Positions 1 through 5,081 of a stretch of 5,081 nt of DNA are shown piece by piece. The stretch is from Chloroflexota bacterium (lineage in GTDB: Bacteria; Chloroflexota; Anaerolineae; Anaerolineales; Anaerolineaceae). The position numbers and the translations under genes were made by a program. Location: the NCBI GenBank assembly GCA_023406965.1, contig JAEXTI010000309.1, positions 1 to 5,081 of the forward strand. Direction: 5' to 3'. The notes under the pieces are model-generated. The model was not told the origin of the DNA. It saw nothing but the letters and a program-made list of their open reading frames with translations, and did not search any database. Each line of letters opens with the position of its first letter. Within the stretch, counting starts at the first letter, position 1.

Positions 1-47
1 CTGGGCAGTATGGTAGCCGCCAGCCGCTCGAGGTTCCTGTTTTTCAT
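1..47 (-). CDS. N-terminal fragment of a third operon gene, product unknown
   Basis: Read on the minus strand, an ATG at 47-45 opens a frame of 15 complete codons (MKNRNLERLAATILP) that runs off the left edge. The ATG overlaps the TGA of the upstream glycosyltransferase gene as ATGA, the same arrangement as at the next junction up the operon. A GAGGCGAG stretch just upstream could serve as a weak ribosome site, and translational coupling is likely. The visible residues are a basic, polar start moving toward a hydrophobic stretch, which would fit the first membrane helix of another membrane protein, but 15 residues cannot identify a family. That it is a real gene rests on the overlap pattern and direction, not on homology. 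Confidence 0.6.
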   Translation of the reverse strand, partial: MKNRNLERLAATILP

Positions 48-1642
48 TGGCTCGCCTCGCCCAGGTTCAATTCTTCAGGCCGCACCGCTCGCGACAGGCG
101 ATAGAAGATGTGATAATCGCCGATGACCTTTTCCATGTAGGTCACCTCCAGGGCATCCAACCCCGCCCGCAGCCGCTCGATGAGCAGCGGTGTGTCCCCG
201 GCAATATAAGCCACTTTGTCACTCGTCTGAACCGCTTCCGCATAAGCAGGCATGCGCGAATCGACACGGGTGTAGCGCAAATCCTGGTGATACGGCAGGC
301 GCGGCTCGTAGAGGATCTCTTCTCCGGTCTTGAAGGCCAGCGGGAAGGCCAGCCAGTAGTTGCTATATCCACGCAGTTCGCCTTCGCCGCGCAAAAACGC
401 AATCAACTCCGCATCATAGCGGTGGTCCACCCCGGCACTCAAATCAAACTGCGGCGTGATTCCCGGCGGGTTGCGAAAAGCACAATCCACATTACCCCAC
501 ACATGAAAAGCAATCACCACCGCCGGGATAGCAAAACGCAGCCAGCGCGGCAGCTTCATTTCCAGGATGAACTGCGCCGCGAACAACGCCAGCGGCACGC
601 TCAACGGCAGCAAATATCGCCCGCTGGGATCCGCCCCAAACGGGGTGAGCACGAAAGCCAGCGACAATCCCAGAACGATCGTCCACAACAACCAGTACGG
701 CGGGCGGCTCGGTGTATCTTTTCCGGCTTGCTTCCAGGCAAACACCAGCACCACCACCCAAAATCCCAGCACCAGGGGGATCAGCGGCAGCGCCAGCCAG
801 CGCACCTCCCAGGTGGGGCGCAGCCCCAAAGCCGCCGGCAGCCCCAGCAGCAGAAAATTCACCAGGTGCATCCCCGTGCGAACCAGAAAAGGCGCTTCTT
901 CGTACAGCCCGCCCTGCACCAGGGTGTCGAACAACAACCCTGCCACCCCATGCCGCAGCGCATACACCCACCAGGGCAGCGCGCCAACCAACAGCCCGAC
1001 CCCACCCGCCAGCAGCGCCTGGGCAATCGCCCGGGAGTCTTTCTTTTTCACTAACGCCCACAGCAAGTACAGGGCAGCCGGGCCGCTGAAGATCAAGGAT
1101 AAGTCCATCGTCCACAATCCCAGTCCCGCGAACACGCCCCATAGTAGCATCAAACGCCAATCAAAGCGCTGCCCAAGTTTCAAAGTCAACCACAGCACCA
1201 GGTTGCCCAACAGCAAGGTTTCGCCATACCCGCCCAACGTGACGGTGGTATACAGCGTCAGGTTGACCGTGGGAATGGCCAGCAGCCCCGCCGCCAGCAA
1301 TCCGCTTTTCCAACTTCCAAAAGCCTCTCGCCCCAGCAGCATCGTGGTCACCAGCGTGCCCATATACAACAATCCCTGCACCAGCCGGATCACCCACACC
1401 TGCTCGCCGAACAAAGCGAACCCTCCCGCGATCAGGTAAGCGTCCAGGCTGCCCATGTAATGCTGCCCGTAAAACCAGGTCATGTGCTGCCCTTGCAAGA
1501 TGTGCCGCGCCATCAGCGCCACAATGGCCTCATCCGAGTTGAAGGGCGCTACGTCCCAAACTTGCAACACCACCTTCCAGGCCGCCGAGACCAGCAGTAT
1601 GAGCGCTAGAACCAGTACAAACCCGCGTTTCCCGCGAATCAC
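44..1642 (-). CDS. GT-C-fold membrane glycosyltransferase, GT39/PMT_2-like, 532 aa
   Basis: Probably transfers a sugar from a polyprenyl-phosphate donor to an acceptor on the outer face of the cytoplasmic membrane; donor and acceptor are unknown. Visible: an N-terminal helix at about residues 7-28, then the first outer loop with NSDEAI (D37, E38), the usual place for the catalytic acid of GT-C enzymes. Residues 60-100 (GQHYMGSLDAYL, then FALFGEQVWVIRLVQ) resemble the PMT_2/ArnT pattern. About ten to twelve hydrophobic segments run to about residue 384, including a PSGRYLLPL motif (339-347) common in such proteins. The last 150 or so residues are polar and probably extracytoplasmic. The start is GTG at 1642, overlapping the upstream TGA as GTGA, with AAGGG about 8 nt before it; the next Met (44) would cut off the catalytic loop. 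Length is normal for the family. The class is well supported; the specific substrate is not. Confidence 0.9.
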   Translation of the reverse strand: MIRGKRGFVLVLALILLVSAAWKVVLQVWDVAPFNSDEAIVALMARHILQGQHMTWFYGQHYMGSLDAYLIAGGFALFGEQVWVIRLVQGLLYMGTLVTTMLLGREAFGSWKSGLLAAGLLAIPTVNLTLYTTVTLGGYGETLLLGNLVLWLTLKLGQRFDWRLMLLWGVFAGLGLWTMDLSLIFSGPAALYLLWALVKKKDSRAIAQALLAGGVGLLVGALPWWVYALRHGVAGLLFDTLVQGGLYEEAPFLVRTGMHLVNFLLLGLPAALGLRPTWEVRWLALPLIPLVLGFWVVVLVFAWKQAGKDTPSRPPYWLLWTIVLGLSLAFVLTPFGADPSGRYLLPLSVPLALFAAQFILEMKLPRWLRFAIPAVVIAFHVWGNVDCAFRNPPGITPQFDLSAGVDHRYDAELIAFLRGEGELRGYSNYWLAFPLAFKTGEEILYEPRLPYHQDLRYTRVDSRMPAYAEAVQTSDKVAYIAGDTPLLIERLRAGLDALEVTYMEKVIGDYHIFYRLSRAVRPEELNLGEASQ

Positions 1643-3183
1643 GGCTGGACCCTTTCGAACACCAGCAATCCGTCGCTGCCGTACATATCTGTCTCAATTT
1701 TTGTGCGCAGCCGGTATTGCTCCGCGAACCAGGGCTCTTTGAGCAGGCCCAGCCGCCCGTACACTTCCAGGATCACCACTGCGTCCGGCTGCATATCCCG
1801 GATCAACGCAGGCGCAACCGCATAGTTAATCTCGTACAGCGTTTCATCCAGTGGGTAATAATTCAACGACTCCGGCGAGTTCAGCCCAACGGTATCCAGA
1901 ATTCTAGCCGGTGTGTAGAACCCCAACACGCCCACGTCTCCCGCCGCCAGAACGGAATCCGCGCTCAAGGTGGGTGCAATTTCATCCGCCACCTGCCGGT
2001 AGTACAACTCGAGTTGAATAAACGCCATATCCGGCGCGGGCCGGTCAACCCCATGATTGGTGTGCAGCCGCCATTCGGTCATGGTCAACCCCAAAGGCCA
2101 GGCAGCTAGCAAAACCAACGGCGCCCAAACGCGCCAGCCCGCCGGTTGCAACCCCGGCTTCATCCTGGCGCTGAAAATGCCCGTCAAAACCCGCTCCAGG
2201 CCGATCAGGATGAACAGGAAATACGCCGGCAGCGGCGGGGTAAGGTACCAGCGGAAGATCAACGGGTTGGGAATGGCAAAAGCCAGCAAATACAACCAGG
2301 GATAGATGATCCACGGCAGGCTGCGCGGCTCGTTGCGAAACGCCTTCATCGCGCCGATTCCGAACAGGAAGGGGTACAGAATCAGCCCCAGCCCCGTGCC
2401 CACCGCCCGAAACGTGTTGTACTCAAAAAATGGATTGGCGTAATGCTGGATCAGGCGGATTAAAGACGCGCCCTCCTCGAGCCGGTACGTGACCAGTTTA
2501 GCCGACACCGAATGGGGGAACGGACTGCCGAAGTATAGCGTGGCAAACCCGTACCATGCCACGGTTGGCAGAAGAAATGCCAGCCACACCTGCCAAACCG
2601 GCCATTTCTCTTGCTTGCGCAAAATTCGCACCAGCCAATCCAGGCCCAGCGGCGCAAACAAGATCAGCGCGTCCACGCGCGTCAGTAATGCCAGCGCCCC
2701 CACAAGAGCCGTCCACACATAACGCTTTCCGCTGTAAAAATAAGCGGTAGCCGTGATCAACAGCACATACACGCTGGTTTCCAGGCCGCCAATGGCAAAC
2801 GTCACCGAGAACGGCGCCACCGCCCACAGCACCGCCGCCACTGCCCCCGCCCGCTGCGAGCCAAAGCGCTTGCCCAACTGCCACAGTAGCAGGCAGGTCA
2901 CCGCGTCTGCGACCGCATTCAACCCCAGTGCCAGCGCCGGGAAGTCCGCTTTAGGCCCGCCCGTCAGGGCAGCCATCCCCGCCATCAAGAAGGTATACAA
3001 CGGCGTGGTCGTGCCCATCACGCGCTGTCCGGGGTTATACACAAAGCCTTCCCCGCTCAGCAAATTTCGCGCATAGCGGAAGGTGATGAACGAGTCGTCA
3101 ATGGTGCGCGGGCCGGGAATGATCCGCGCCGCCAAAGCCAACACAACAACCAAAATTACGAACCAATTCGATGATTTCCTCAT
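1639..3183 (-). CDS. GT-C-type polytopic membrane glycosyltransferase, 514 aa, first gene of the operon
   Basis: Predicted integral membrane glycosyltransferase using a lipid-linked sugar. After one short N-terminal helix (about residues 7-22) comes the first outer loop with IDDSFITFRYARNL (D29, D30 as the likely GT-C acidic motif), followed by GEGFVYNPGQRV and TTTPLY (58-63). This pattern resembles bacterial GT-C proteins distantly related to arabinofuranosyltransferases of the AftB kind. Further landmarks are GGLETS (132-137), LLTRVDAL (166-173) and FRWYLTPPLPAY (310-321). About ten hydrophobic segments end near residue 370. The soluble tail contains AAGDVGVLGFYTPARILD (413-430) and GLNSPE, seen in many such proteins. 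The ATG at 3183 is the only plausible start: no Met follows until residue 56. It differs clearly in sequence from the next gene, so the pair is not a recent duplication. Sugar and acceptor cannot be told from the sequence. Confidence 0.88.
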   Translation of the reverse strand: MRKSSNWFVILVVVLALAARIIPGPRTIDDSFITFRYARNLLSGEGFVYNPGQRVMGTTTPLYTFLMAGMAALTGGPKADFPALALGLNAVADAVTCLLLWQLGKRFGSQRAGAVAAVLWAVAPFSVTFAIGGLETSVYVLLITATAYFYSGKRYVWTALVGALALLTRVDALILFAPLGLDWLVRILRKQEKWPVWQVWLAFLLPTVAWYGFATLYFGSPFPHSVSAKLVTYRLEEGASLIRLIQHYANPFFEYNTFRAVGTGLGLILYPFLFGIGAMKAFRNEPRSLPWIIYPWLYLLAFAIPNPLIFRWYLTPPLPAYFLFILIGLERVLTGIFSARMKPGLQPAGWRVWAPLVLLAAWPLGLTMTEWRLHTNHGVDRPAPDMAFIQLELYYRQVADEIAPTLSADSVLAAGDVGVLGFYTPARILDTVGLNSPESLNYYPLDETLYEINYAVAPALIRDMQPDAVVILEVYGRLGLLKEPWFAEQYRLRTKIETDMYGSDGLLVFERVQP

Positions 3184-3190
3184 AGAAATG

Positions 3191-3196
3191 ATTATA
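3191..3196 (-). promoter_or_regulatory. -10 box of the glycosyltransferase operon, probably giving a leaderless mRNA
   Basis: On the minus strand a perfect TATAAT lies with only 7 nt (CATTTCT) between it and the ATG at 3183. With usual spacing, transcription would start at or next to the A of the ATG. No purine-rich ribosome site lies in the 25 nt before the ATG, which agrees with a leaderless start. No -35 match is seen at 16-18 nt; a TTGAAA lies 24 nt upstream, too far for standard spacing. The box could be chance, but its position and the lack of a Shine-Dalgarno site support each other. Confidence 0.45.
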
Positions 3197-3238
3197 CCCA
3201 GGCCATCGATTTGCGGTTCTTTTCAAGTTATTAACAAA

Positions 3239-3263
3239 CCGGGCGGTGAATAACACCGCCCGG
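3239..3263 (-). terminator. Strong intrinsic terminator of the GNAT-like gene
   Basis: A perfect 10-bp inverted repeat, CCGGGCGGTG / CACCGCCCGG, has a 5-nt loop. Read on the minus strand the hairpin is followed by TTTGTTAATAACTT, a U-rich tail. It lies about 146 nt past the stop codon of the GNAT-like gene and just upstream of the glycosyltransferase promoter, so it separates the two units. Read on the plus strand the tail is ATCCTTTTG, so it could work both ways, but no plus-strand gene runs into it. Confidence 0.85.
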
Positions 3264-3293
3264 ATCCTTTTGTTCCGCGTTAGTGATTACAAT

Positions 3294-3308
3294 AACCCCG
3301 CAGGGGTT
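3294..3308 (-). terminator. Second, weaker terminator-like hairpin
   Basis: AACCCC / GGGGTT form a 6-bp stem with a 3-nt loop (GCA), preceded on the minus strand by AA and followed by ATTGTAATC. The tail is only moderately U-rich. It lies 31 bp before the strong hairpin in the direction of transcription, so the two may act as a tandem terminator. It could also be part of the nearby palindromic repeat. Confidence 0.35.
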
Positions 3309-3320
3309 TTCGTGTACTGA

Positions 3321-3372
3321 GGCAGGGTTTCAACCCGCCGGAGCATGTGGCTTAGCCGACTGAAATCCTGGT
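3321..3372. repeat. Possible REP-like palindromic patch downstream of the GNAT-like gene
   Basis: Two small dyads lie close together: GGGTT-TC-AACCC (3325-3336) and GGCT-T-AGCC (3349-3357), followed by GACTGAAATCC. This mix of short GC dyads and an ACTGAAAT-like tail resembles dispersed extragenic palindromes found in many bacterial genomes. A patch at 4732-4762 shares TTTCAACCC and a GGCTT(T)AGCC dyad. Only two copies are in view and they are not collinear, so membership of one family is inferred. Confidence 0.3.
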
Positions 3373-3408
3373 GTGACCTTGTCTAGCCGCTTACAATCCG
3401 CGCAACCG

Positions 3409-4536
3409 CTACACCGCTTTGGTATAAATCCGGTGATTCTTCCAGGGTTTGGCCCCATAAGTAACCAGCTCGATGCGCACTTCTTTGGCAGTCTCAGCCA
3501 TCTGGGTCAATTCGCCCTCCGCAAAAGGTGACTCTTGCAGCACCCTGGACATCTCATCGTACAGCAGCGCCACCGCGCCGCGCCCCTTATATTCCGGCAA
3601 CACGCCCAGGCCGTTCAAAGAGATGAAGCGCGTCTTCTTGAACTCCAGCATGATATCGGCAAGCCCCCAGGGCGTGATCCGTCCACCCTGACGCTGCAAT
3701 GCCGATGAAATATCCGGGAACCCCAACAGGAAACCGACCAGATCATCCCCGTGAGCAATGAATTTAATATACTGTGGAACCGCGACGGTCAGGATATTGT
3801 CCACCGCAAATTGAATTTCCCGCTCGGTCAGGGGATAATACTCCCAGTTGTTGACGAAGGTTTTGTTGTATGTTTCCCCAAACTTGACCGCAAATTTCTT
3901 GAGCTCCGCTTTCGACTTAAAGCTCACTACTCGGAAATTTCCTTTTTCGCGTACGCGCCGGGCCACTTCTTTCGCTTTATCGGGAATATTAAAATGCTCC
4001 CGCGCCAGGTAGCACGACACGAAATCTACCTCTTTCTCAAAACCCATTTGCTCCATCAACTGCGGGTAATAGGGGAAGTTGTACTGCATCATGGTCATCA
4101 TCTGGCGCAGTTCAAAGCCCTCTACCTGGATTCCGTAACCATCGAAACCGCTCAAACCTTTGGGTCCCACCAGCGTATCCAATCCACGAGCCTTGCACCA
4201 CTCCAGCGCCCGGTCGAACAAAGCCTTGGACACTTCCAGGTCGTCCACCGTATCAAACAGGTAGAATTGGGCCTTCTTCGTGCCGTGATATTTATTAAAT
4301 GGCTTGTTAACCAGCACGCCCAGCCGCCCCACCACTTCCTTGCCGCGCATGGCAACAAAAAAATCTCCCTCCGAATGCTCGTAGAAGGGGTGCTTCTGCG
4401 GGTTCAACATCATGCGGATGTCCATATAAAAAGGCGGCACCCACTGCGGAGTACCCTTGTAAAGATCGTAGTGAAATTGGATGAAGCGGTTCACCTCCGC
4501 ACGGTTGGATAGATCTACCTTCTGTATAGTGAGCAT
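3409..4536 (-). CDS. GNAT-superfamily-like protein, 375 aa, two-domain
   Basis: Likely a cytoplasmic N-acyltransferase-like protein; substrate unknown. The N-terminal half has YKGTPQWVPPFYMD (26-39), NPQKHPFYEH (45-54), GRLGVLVN (70-77), LVGPKGLSGFDGYGIQVEGF (122-141) and YNFPYY (152-157), the conserved pattern of a widespread uncharacterised family of about 370-390 residues usually annotated as GNAT N-acetyltransferase. The second half has LNGLGVLPEYKGRGAVALLY (307-326), matching the GNAT acetyl-CoA loop, though E315 stands where Q or R is typical. The C-terminus KNHRIYTKAV fits the family. The open frame runs upstream to 4698, but the ATG at 4536 is chosen because GGGAGG lies 5 nt before it and the family pattern starts here; the extra 54 residues look like untranslated DNA. 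It is a single-gene unit with its own promoter and terminator. Confidence 0.88.
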   Translation of the reverse strand: MLTIQKVDLSNRAEVNRFIQFHYDLYKGTPQWVPPFYMDIRMMLNPQKHPFYEHSEGDFFVAMRGKEVVGRLGVLVNKPFNKYHGTKKAQFYLFDTVDDLEVSKALFDRALEWCKARGLDTLVGPKGLSGFDGYGIQVEGFELRQMMTMMQYNFPYYPQLMEQMGFEKEVDFVSCYLAREHFNIPDKAKEVARRVREKGNFRVVSFKSKAELKKFAVKFGETYNKTFVNNWEYYPLTEREIQFAVDNILTVAVPQYIKFIAHGDDLVGFLLGFPDISSALQRQGGRITPWGLADIMLEFKKTRFISLNGLGVLPEYKGRGAVALLYDEMSRVLQESPFAEGELTQMAETAKEVRIELVTYGAKPWKNHRIYTKAV

Positions 4537-4541
4537 GAGAA

Positions 4542-4547
4542 CCTCCC
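4542..4547 (-). promoter_or_regulatory. Shine-Dalgarno site that fixes the GNAT-like start
   Basis: On the minus strand GGGAGG ends 5 nt (TTCTC, with one adjoining T) before the ATG at 4536. It is the strongest ribosome site in the window and decides against the start at 4698, which has no equal upstream signal. Confidence 0.85.
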
Positions 4548-4567
4548 GGACCTGGAATGATTTAAAG

Positions 4568-4573
4568 AGTATA
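4568..4573 (-). promoter_or_regulatory. Candidate -10 box for the GNAT-like gene
   Basis: TATACT on the minus strand (5 of 6 to the sigma70 consensus) would place the transcript start near 4561 and give a leader of about 25 nt containing the GGGAGG ribosome site. No good -35 hexamer is found at 16-19 nt; that place is taken by a 12-bp palindrome, so an activator-dependent or repressed promoter is possible. Confidence 0.45.
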
Positions 4574-4585
4574 CACCGAAACCCC

Positions 4586-4597
4586 CGCAACGTTGCG
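4586..4597. promoter_or_regulatory. Perfect 12-bp palindrome, candidate operator
   Basis: CGCAACGTTGCG is its own reverse complement and covers the -35 region of the candidate GNAT-like promoter. A third half-site, GTTGC, follows at 4605-4609, 13 nt from the second. Symmetry and position are those expected of a dimeric regulator's site, but no regulator gene is in view. Confidence 0.4.
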
Positions 4598-4624
4598 TTA
4601 AGCGGTTGCACGTATGTACGCAAA

Positions 4625-4681
4625 AGTTGTCGATATAGAAGGTGACCTTCAATCCAGTTTGATACAAACACCTCGACAACT
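4625..4681. repeat. 9-bp inverted repeat enclosing a 13-bp palindrome
   Basis: AGTTGTCGA (4625-4633) and TCGACAACT (4673-4681) are perfect inverted copies 39 nt apart. Between them, GAAGGT-G-ACCTTC (4638-4650) is a perfect dyad with a one-base centre. The arrangement could be paired regulator sites able to loop, or a folded RNA if transcription starts further upstream. There is no direct evidence of function. Confidence 0.4.
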
Positions 4682-4731
4682 CGCCTGGATATTTCCAAGG
4701 AGCAACCACCTGGCTTCTATGAACTGAGCAA

Positions 4732-4762
4732 GGGCTTTAGCCCGCGCGACCGTTTTCAACCC
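4732..4762. repeat. REP-like hairpin patch in the divergent intergenic region
   Basis: GGGCT-TT-AGCCC (4732-4743) forms a tight stem and is followed by GCGCGACC and TTTCAACCC (4754-4762). Short GGGCTTTAGCCC-type dyads are common as dispersed extragenic palindromes. It shares TTTCAACCC with the patch at 3321-3372. The dyad is certain; a repeat family is inferred. Confidence 0.3.
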
Positions 4763-4783
4763 AGACATCTTTTACGGGGATTG

Positions 4784-4815
4784 CCCAACCCACACCGCCC
4801 CACCAACCAAACCCC
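4784..4815 (-). other. G-rich minus-strand tract with G-quadruplex potential
   Basis: The plus strand is almost free of G here. The minus strand carries four runs of three or more G (GGGG, GGGG, GGG, GGG) with loops of 10, 6 and 2 nt, plus GG pairs inside the loops. This fits a relaxed quadruplex pattern but not the strict loop limit of 7. It lies between the divergent promoters. Function is unknown. Confidence 0.35.
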
Positions 4816-4898
4816 GTGCCGACTATTCCAACCACCAGGTTCGATAGGAGCATCCTGATCCGAAACCTTTCCCCGCCGGTTCAAGCAAGAATCTCGAC

Positions 4899-4927
4899 TG
4901 GAAATCTCCGTCCCAGACCGCTATAAT
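4899..4927 (+). promoter_or_regulatory. Candidate sigma70 promoter of the DUF255 gene
   Basis: TGGAAA (4899-4904, 4 of 6 to the -35 consensus), a 17-bp spacer and a perfect TATAAT (4922-4927) point rightward. The transcript would start near 4934, with a leader of about 77 nt before the ATG at 5011. This is the best-spaced promoter in the window. A TATTAT at 4944-4949 is an alternative -10 without a matching -35. Confidence 0.5.
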
Positions 4928-5010
4928 CAACCCAGAAATCCGATATTATTACTCGAGATTTGGGCTATTTGCTGCCCAAGTCTCATTTGACAACAAAGAG
5001 AGTGCCTCGC

Positions 5011-5081
5011 ATGCCCAACCACTTGATCCACGAAACCTCCCCCTACCTGCTCCAGCACGCCCACAACCCCGTGGACTGGCA
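5011..5081 (+). CDS. DUF255 thioredoxin-like protein (YyaL/SPATA20 family), N-terminal fragment
   Basis: Only 23 codons are in the window, but residues 8-23 ([16 protein letters not shown]) are the hallmark N-terminus of this family. Members are usually about 650-700 residues: an N-terminal thioredoxin-like domain followed by an (alpha/alpha)6 barrel like N-acylglucosamine 2-epimerases. Their biochemical role is poorly known, and a cytoplasmic redox or sugar-related function is often suggested. The thioredoxin active site and barrel lie outside the window. The ATG at 5011 fits the usual start of homologues. AAGAG about 10 nt upstream is a weak ribosome site. An in-frame GTG at 5002 would add only three residues and would sit 1 nt from AAGAG, so it is less likely. 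The gene diverges from the GNAT-like gene and probably has its own promoter at 4899-4927. Confidence 0.88.
   Translation, partial: MPNHLIHETSPYLLQHAHNPVDW

Noticed and set aside
47..1054. Plus-strand open frame of 335 codons antisense to the 532-residue glycosyltransferase
   Set aside because: Its translation is rich in Arg, Gln, Pro and His with no domain pattern, it has no ribosome site, and it mirrors a strongly supported minus-strand gene. GC-rich codon use leaves such antisense frames open.
567..1439. Plus-strand open frame of 290 codons
   Set aside because: Low-complexity Ser/Pro/Asn/Thr-rich shadow of the same glycosyltransferase gene, with no recognisable motif.
3751..4512. Plus-strand open frame of 253 codons antisense to the GNAT-like gene
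   Set aside because: No family resemblance; the opposite strand shows clear conserved motifs and a strong ribosome site.
4537..4698. 54-residue N-terminal extension of the GNAT-like protein
   Set aside because: The GGGAGG site, the -10 box and the family's usual N-terminus all place the start at 4536. The extension would cover the promoter and palindromes.
4838..4844. GGTTCGA, resembling a tRNA T-loop
   Set aside because: No matching acceptor stem, D-arm or anticodon arm can be folded around it on either strand.
4987..4992. Perfect TTGACA -35 box just before the DUF255 gene
   Set aside because: At 17 bp spacing the -10 would fall on the start codon region (CATGCC), which is not a -10 box.
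4537..5010. Possible CRISPR array or small gene in the long intergenic region
   Set aside because: There are no regularly spaced direct repeats, and no open frame with both a ribosome site and a sensible protein.

Overview
The window is an ordinary-looking stretch of bacterial chromosome. It is moderately GC-rich by eye, with standard Shine-Dalgarno sites and sigma70-type -10 boxes. Nothing in it fixes the taxon. Large GT-C membrane glycosyltransferases, a GNAT-like protein of about 375 residues and a DUF255/YyaL-type protein together would fit Chloroflexota (Anaerolineae-like), but this is a weak inference from gene families, not from a marker gene.

Layout, right to left. A minus-strand operon fills positions 1-3183: a 514-residue GT-C-type membrane protein (1639-3183), a 532-residue GT39/PMT-like membrane protein (44-1642), and the first 15 codons of a third gene that runs off the left edge (1-47). 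Both junctions overlap by 4 bp (GTGA and ATGA), so translation is probably coupled. The operon's -10 box (TATAAT) lies 7 nt before the first ATG with no Shine-Dalgarno site between, which suggests a leaderless transcript. Positions 3184-3408 hold a strong terminator hairpin, a second weaker hairpin and a REP-like palindromic patch. A minus-strand gene for a two-domain GNAT-like protein follows (3409-4536). Its start is set by a strong GGGAGG site, not by the longer open frame reaching 4698. A 474-bp divergent intergenic region (4537-5010) holds promoter-like boxes for both flanking genes, several short palindromes, a REP-like hairpin and a G-rich minus-strand tract. At 5011 a plus-strand gene begins whose first 23 codons carry the DUF255/YyaL/SPATA20 signature; it is cut by the window end.

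How the genes may work together: the two GT-C proteins presumably move sugars from polyprenyl-phosphate carriers to an acceptor on the outer face of the membrane (cell-surface polysaccharide, glycolipid or glycoprotein). No flippase, carrier-sugar synthase or acceptor gene is visible, so the product is unknown. The GNAT-like and DUF255 genes are separate transcription units with no evident link to the glycosyltransferases. I found no CRISPR array, tRNA, rRNA, insertion sequence, phage gene or defence gene, and no convincing new system. The best leads are regulatory: the leaderless promoter and the palindrome cluster upstream of the GNAT-like gene.
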